Source: a virus. From it: a stretch of 24,526 bases of DNA. A program made the translations under genes and the position numbers. This document shows, piece after piece, positions 22,508 through 24,526 of this stretch. The DNA is taken from the IMG/VR virus record IMGVR_UViG_3300043409_001130, positions 1 through 24,526 of that record; one strand, 5' to 3'. The notes beneath the pieces are model-generated. The model saw only the letters and a program-made list of their open reading frames with translations. It did no database searches and was not told the origin of the DNA. The first letter of the stretch is position 1; every line of letters begins with the position of its first letter.

Positions 22508-22891
22508 TCATTTCCCCTCACTTAGTTCACTGTTTAATATTTCACCTGCTTTGTTGCAGGCTTGAACAAAAGAACCACAATAATCGTCATATCTATTGCT
22601 ATACAATAACTTACCCGTTTGTGTAATTATATTGTCCAAACCGTGTATTGTTGTATATGTAAATCCGTTACTGTCTAACCTGCAATTTATCTCTATCCCC
22701 CGTTCCCTGAAATACTGCTCGTAAACACCTTTTTTGTGTCCGATGGTTAAGGATATAAACGTTTCAAATGCCAAAAATGATTTAATAAGTTTCCCTTGAT
22801 ACCAAACATCAATGGGTTCTTGTTGCTCCCTTTTATACCACTTCTCAAAATCCACCCGTACCTTTGGCGGTAATGTTATTTTATCGCTCAT
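22508..22891 (-). CDS. unknown early protein, 127 aa
   Basis: No family recognised. An N-terminal helix (KVRVDFEKWYKREQQEP), a strand (IDVWYQGKLIKSF), and a C-terminal helical part (GSFVQACNKAGEILNSEL). No catalytic pattern is evident. GGGAT lies before the ATG. Packed in the early operon directly after the 85-aa basic protein gene. Confidence 0.5.
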   Translation of the reverse strand: MSDKITLPPKVRVDFEKWYKREQQEPIDVWYQGKLIKSFLAFETFISLTIGHKKGVYEQYFRERGIEINCRLDSNGFTYTTIHGLDNIITQTGKLLYSNRYDDYCGSFVQACNKAGEILNSELSEGK

Positions 22892-22893
22892 TT

Positions 22894-23151
22894 TTATTTA
22901 TCCCTTAGTAAATCGTTTTTCCCTTTGAACCCATCTTTACGGCCAGTCTTAGCACCTGAACCACGCCAATCACCTGCCATCTTTGCCATACAACTGAATG
23001 CGTTAATGTAGTGCAGGCTTTTCTTACGCTTACATGCTGTTTCGTTAGCGTTGTATGTGCCGCATAATAACGAGCCGGGCTTTAAGACTGACCTCACGCC
23101 CGCCCATTGGCGGTTATAATCGTTTACATTTGCGGGTATTTTGTATTTCAT
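22894..23151 (-). CDS. unknown basic protein, 85 aa
   Basis: No family recognised. Rich in Lys, Gly and Asn, with four Cys that do not form an obvious zinc finger. The C-terminus (GSGAKTGRKDGFKGKNDLL) is flexible and basic, so nucleic-acid contact is possible. A strong AAAGGAG SD lies inside the end of the upstream gene, which overlaps as ATGA. Confidence 0.5.
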   Translation of the reverse strand: MKYKIPANVNDYNRQWAGVRSVLKPGSLLCGTYNANETACKRKKSLHYINAFSCMAKMAGDWRGSGAKTGRKDGFKGKNDLLRDK

Positions 23152-23354
23152 AACTTACTCCTTTGAAGATGTATTAAACCCCAATTCAAAACCAAGTAAC
23201 TTTCCCCGTCATCATAATCTACATACCACCCATAATATTCATCGGGTTGCTTACCACATTTCCCGTATTTCAGTGTCCCCGTTTGTGTGGTTAAATCAAC
23301 ATCATAAGTATATATCTTATCCCCGTGTTTTAAATCTGTTGGATTTTCTTTCAT
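23148..23354 (-). CDS. unknown small protein, 68 aa
   Basis: No family recognised. Beta-prone with many Tyr and Asp (HGDKIYTYDVDLTTQTG, YYGWYVDYDDGESYLVL), perhaps a small SH3-like barrel. Its stop overlaps the next start. There is no SD before the ATG. Confidence 0.45.
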   Translation of the reverse strand: MKENPTDLKHGDKIYTYDVDLTTQTGTLKYGKCGKQPDEYYGWYVDYDDGESYLVLNWGLIHLQRSKL

Positions 23355-23356
23355 AA

Positions 23357-23608
23357 TTAAAATGGTTTAAGTTCTGATACAATTTTATACGCTGTTTCAA
23401 TGTTGTTGTAATTGCCGTTAATTAATATCAACTTCCCCTTAGACTTATTTATTTTGTAACCTGATTTTCTTAACTCACGCAAATATCTGTTACAGGTAAA
23501 CTCCGCTATGTTTATCAGTGTGCAGGCATCAATGAAGCTATAATTTTCTAATGCTAATAACAATAGCTGTAATTTGTTTCTTGTTGTATGTGCCTGTTTG
23601 AATTTCAT
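23357..23608 (-). CDS. small winged-HTH-type protein, 83 aa
   Basis: The N-terminus helps form a helix-turn-helix: RNKLQLLLLALENYSFIDAC, then LINIAEFTCNRYLRELRKSG (recognition helix) and a wing-like KINKSKGKLILING. This is the general layout of small phage regulators. Fits a transcriptional switch or a replication accessory. AAGGAAA lies before the ATG and the start overlaps the previous stop (ATGA). Confidence 0.55.
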   Translation of the reverse strand: MKFKQAHTTRNKLQLLLLALENYSFIDACTLINIAEFTCNRYLRELRKSGYKINKSKGKLILINGNYNNIETAYKIVSELKPF

Positions 23609-24084
23609 AGTGTGATTTCCTTATGGTTATGCGTCAGTTGACCGTATAAACCCTTTAAGGTAAACTCGGTTAATATTTTATGTTCACAAATTTTTACCTG
23701 CTTGAAACTGTATAAGTCCTTTTTCTGTATTGTGATTGACTTACCGCAAACCTCGCAAATCAAAATCCCGTAATAAAATTGCTGTTTAGATTCATCATCA
23801 ACGATTATATCAGCCATACCGTCAAAACTTATATCCATAAAATCATTGAATGTTACCTTACCAAATATTTTAACATCTTCCTTTACTGCTCTTACCCGTT
23901 TGCAAACCTCATTAGCCGTCATTCCCTTATCCCAGAAACATTTAACCCACTCCCTTAGTGTTTCATTGGTGTATTTTTCCTGACGGGCATCTGCCAGCCT
24001 CAAAAACTCCTGATGTATGAACTTCTTTTCAAGTTCCTCGTACCCTGTTAGGTTTCCCTTAACTAAAGATGTAGTTCCAGTCAT
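23605..24084 (-). CDS. zinc-finger protein of the replication module
   Basis: 159 aa. A helical N-terminal half (EELEKKFIHQEFLRLADARQ, REWVKCFWDKGMTANEVCKR) and a C-terminal zinc-binding part (C-x2-C in ICEVCGKS, then C-x-H in KICEHK). Encoded just downstream of the probable initiator, overlapping it by 26 nt. Position suggests a replication accessory such as a loader partner, but no loader ATPase motif is present. Family not recognised. Confidence 0.5.
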   Translation of the reverse strand: MTGTTSLVKGNLTGYEELEKKFIHQEFLRLADARQEKYTNETLREWVKCFWDKGMTANEVCKRVRAVKEDVKIFGKVTFNDFMDISFDGMADIIVDDESKQQFYYGILICEVCGKSITIQKKDLYSFKQVKICEHKILTEFTLKGLYGQLTHNHKEITL

Positions 24085-24526
24085 TCTGTTTACTTAGTTT
24101 TGGGTTAGTTAATTTATTCCATTGTGAATTAATCAGAGATAGTTCCCACTTATCCCGCACCCAGTCATCTTGATATGCCTTAGTGATTAAACATTGAAAT
24201 CCCTTAAATAAATCGGCGGGTGTTTGAAATTCTGGGCTGGCAATATCAGCAATGCTTTTTAGAAACAGTTTTAAGTGTTTGCCCTCTTTGCCATTAAATC
24301 TATAATTAGGATTTATCTTTTCCTTGGTGAAGTCTATAAACCATTTACAGGATTGATTAAATAACTCGGTTTCGGGCTTTGCCCGAACAATATCTTCTTT
24401 CTTATCATTCTTTACATTCTTATCATTATTGTTTGTGTTACTTTGTTGTTCCTTTGTTGTTACTTTGTTGTTACTTTGTTGTTGCTCTAATGATTTAGCT
24501 ACCTGGTAAGTGTTATATTTTTCAAT
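24059..24526 (-). CDS. probable replication initiator protein, 3' part (partial)
   Basis: The frame is open to the window edge; 155 residues are seen and the N-terminus is missing. The visible part begins IEKYNTYQVAKSLEQQQ, runs through a Gln/Asn/Lys-rich linker coded by 11-bp repeats, then a conserved-looking C-terminal domain (CKWFIDFTKEKINPNY, GKHLKLFLKSIADI, WELSLINSQWNKL). The final part resembles the C-terminus of DnaD-like or HTH-type replication proteins of Bacteroidota phages. Linker plus repeats suits a lambda O-type initiator with the origin inside its own gene. The product is inferred; the missing N-terminus should hold the DNA-binding domain. Confidence 0.55.
   Translation of the reverse strand: MEKYNTYQVAKSLEQQQSNNKVTTKEQQSNTNNNDKNVKNDKKEDIVRAKPETELFNQSCKWFIDFTKEKINPNYRFNGKEGKHLKLFLKSIADIASPEFQTPADLFKGFQCLITKAYQDDWVRDKWELSLINSQWNKLTNPKLSKQNDWNYIFS
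24371..24387. repeat. inverted repeat TTCGGGC-TTT-GCCCGAA
   Basis: Perfect 7-bp arms with a 3-nt loop, inside the replication-protein gene and about 50 nt from the 11-bp tandem repeats. No T-run follows on the minus strand, so not a standard terminator. It may be part of an origin. Confidence 0.4.
24399..24427. repeat. two direct copies of TTCTTATCATT
   Basis: TTCTTATCATT occurs at 24399-24409 and again at 24417-24427, AT-rich and lying between the inverted repeat and the tandem repeats. In the coding frame they give Asn/Asp/Lys codons. Candidate unwinding or binding elements of an origin. Confidence 0.4.
24440..24483. repeat. four tandem 11-bp repeats (iteron-like)
   Basis: Plus-strand unit ACTTTGTTGTT, present at 24440-24450, 24451-24461 (first base C), 24462-24472 and 24473-24483. 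The repeat length, one helical turn and not a multiple of three, rotates the reading frame, so the repetition is a DNA feature and not a peptide repeat. Position within a putative initiator gene parallels the lambda O origin. Confidence 0.6.

Noticed and set aside
1-24526. tRNA genes, CRISPR arrays, insertion sequences, diversity-generating retroelement
   Set aside because: No cloverleaf, no regularly spaced repeats, no transposase with a DDE triad, and no reverse transcriptase despite the BPP-1-like capsid and cement genes.

Overview
This is a 24.5 kb stretch of an AT-rich tailed-phage genome (free phage or prophage; no integrase or host gene is visible). Every gene I support reads on the minus strand, so transcription runs from position 24526 towards 1. 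The capsid, tape measure, tail-tube and tail-chaperone genes indicate a siphovirus with a long non-contractile tail. The host is uncertain. The exported protein's signal peptide (ending near GYS/QQ) and the replication-protein C-terminus look like Bacteroidota or Ignavibacteriota phages. However, many genes carry clear Shine-Dalgarno sites (AAGGAG, GGAGG), which true Bacteroidota mostly lack, so a relative such as Ignavibacteriota or Chlorobiota fits as well. The host call is inference only.

Layout in transcription order. (1) 24526-20203, early and replication region: the 3' part of a probable replication initiator carrying four 11-bp tandem repeats, a zinc-finger protein, several small unknown proteins, a multi-HTH protein, a calcineurin-like phosphoesterase and a small acidic protein. 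(2) 20202-16648: a polytopic membrane protein, a DNA methyltransferase locus disturbed by two HNH endonuclease genes, and two small proteins, one with two membrane segments. (3) 16647-15974: a regulatory stretch with a terminator, a TATAAT box and inverted repeats, a small gene, a possible RNA three-way junction and a 42-codon ORF. (4) 15972-10808, packaging and head: small and large terminase, portal, a possible small overlapping gene, scaffold, HK97-fold capsid and a Bbp16-like cement protein, ending in an intrinsic terminator. (5) 10773-16, connector and tail: a 55-aa protein, a connector-like protein with an EF-hand loop, two GT2 glycosyltransferases with TPR-like tails interleaved with connector genes and an exported protein, tail tube, a 55-aa protein, the tail chaperone pair with a -1 frameshift site, a Mu gpG-like protein, tape measure, tail-tip proteins and a fibre.

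The most unusual region is 17032-19354. The methyltransferase frame has an in-frame TAA exactly in its catalytic DPPY motif. One HNH endonuclease ORF lies wholly inside it in another frame, while the methyltransferase frame stays open for the full 390 nt. A second HNH gene lies between two diverged copies of a methyltransferase 5' end. Also worth checking are the pair of TTG-started glycosyltransferases inside a virion operon, the U7 frameshift site in the tail chaperones, the iteron-like repeats inside the replication gene, and the structured leader before the packaging operon.
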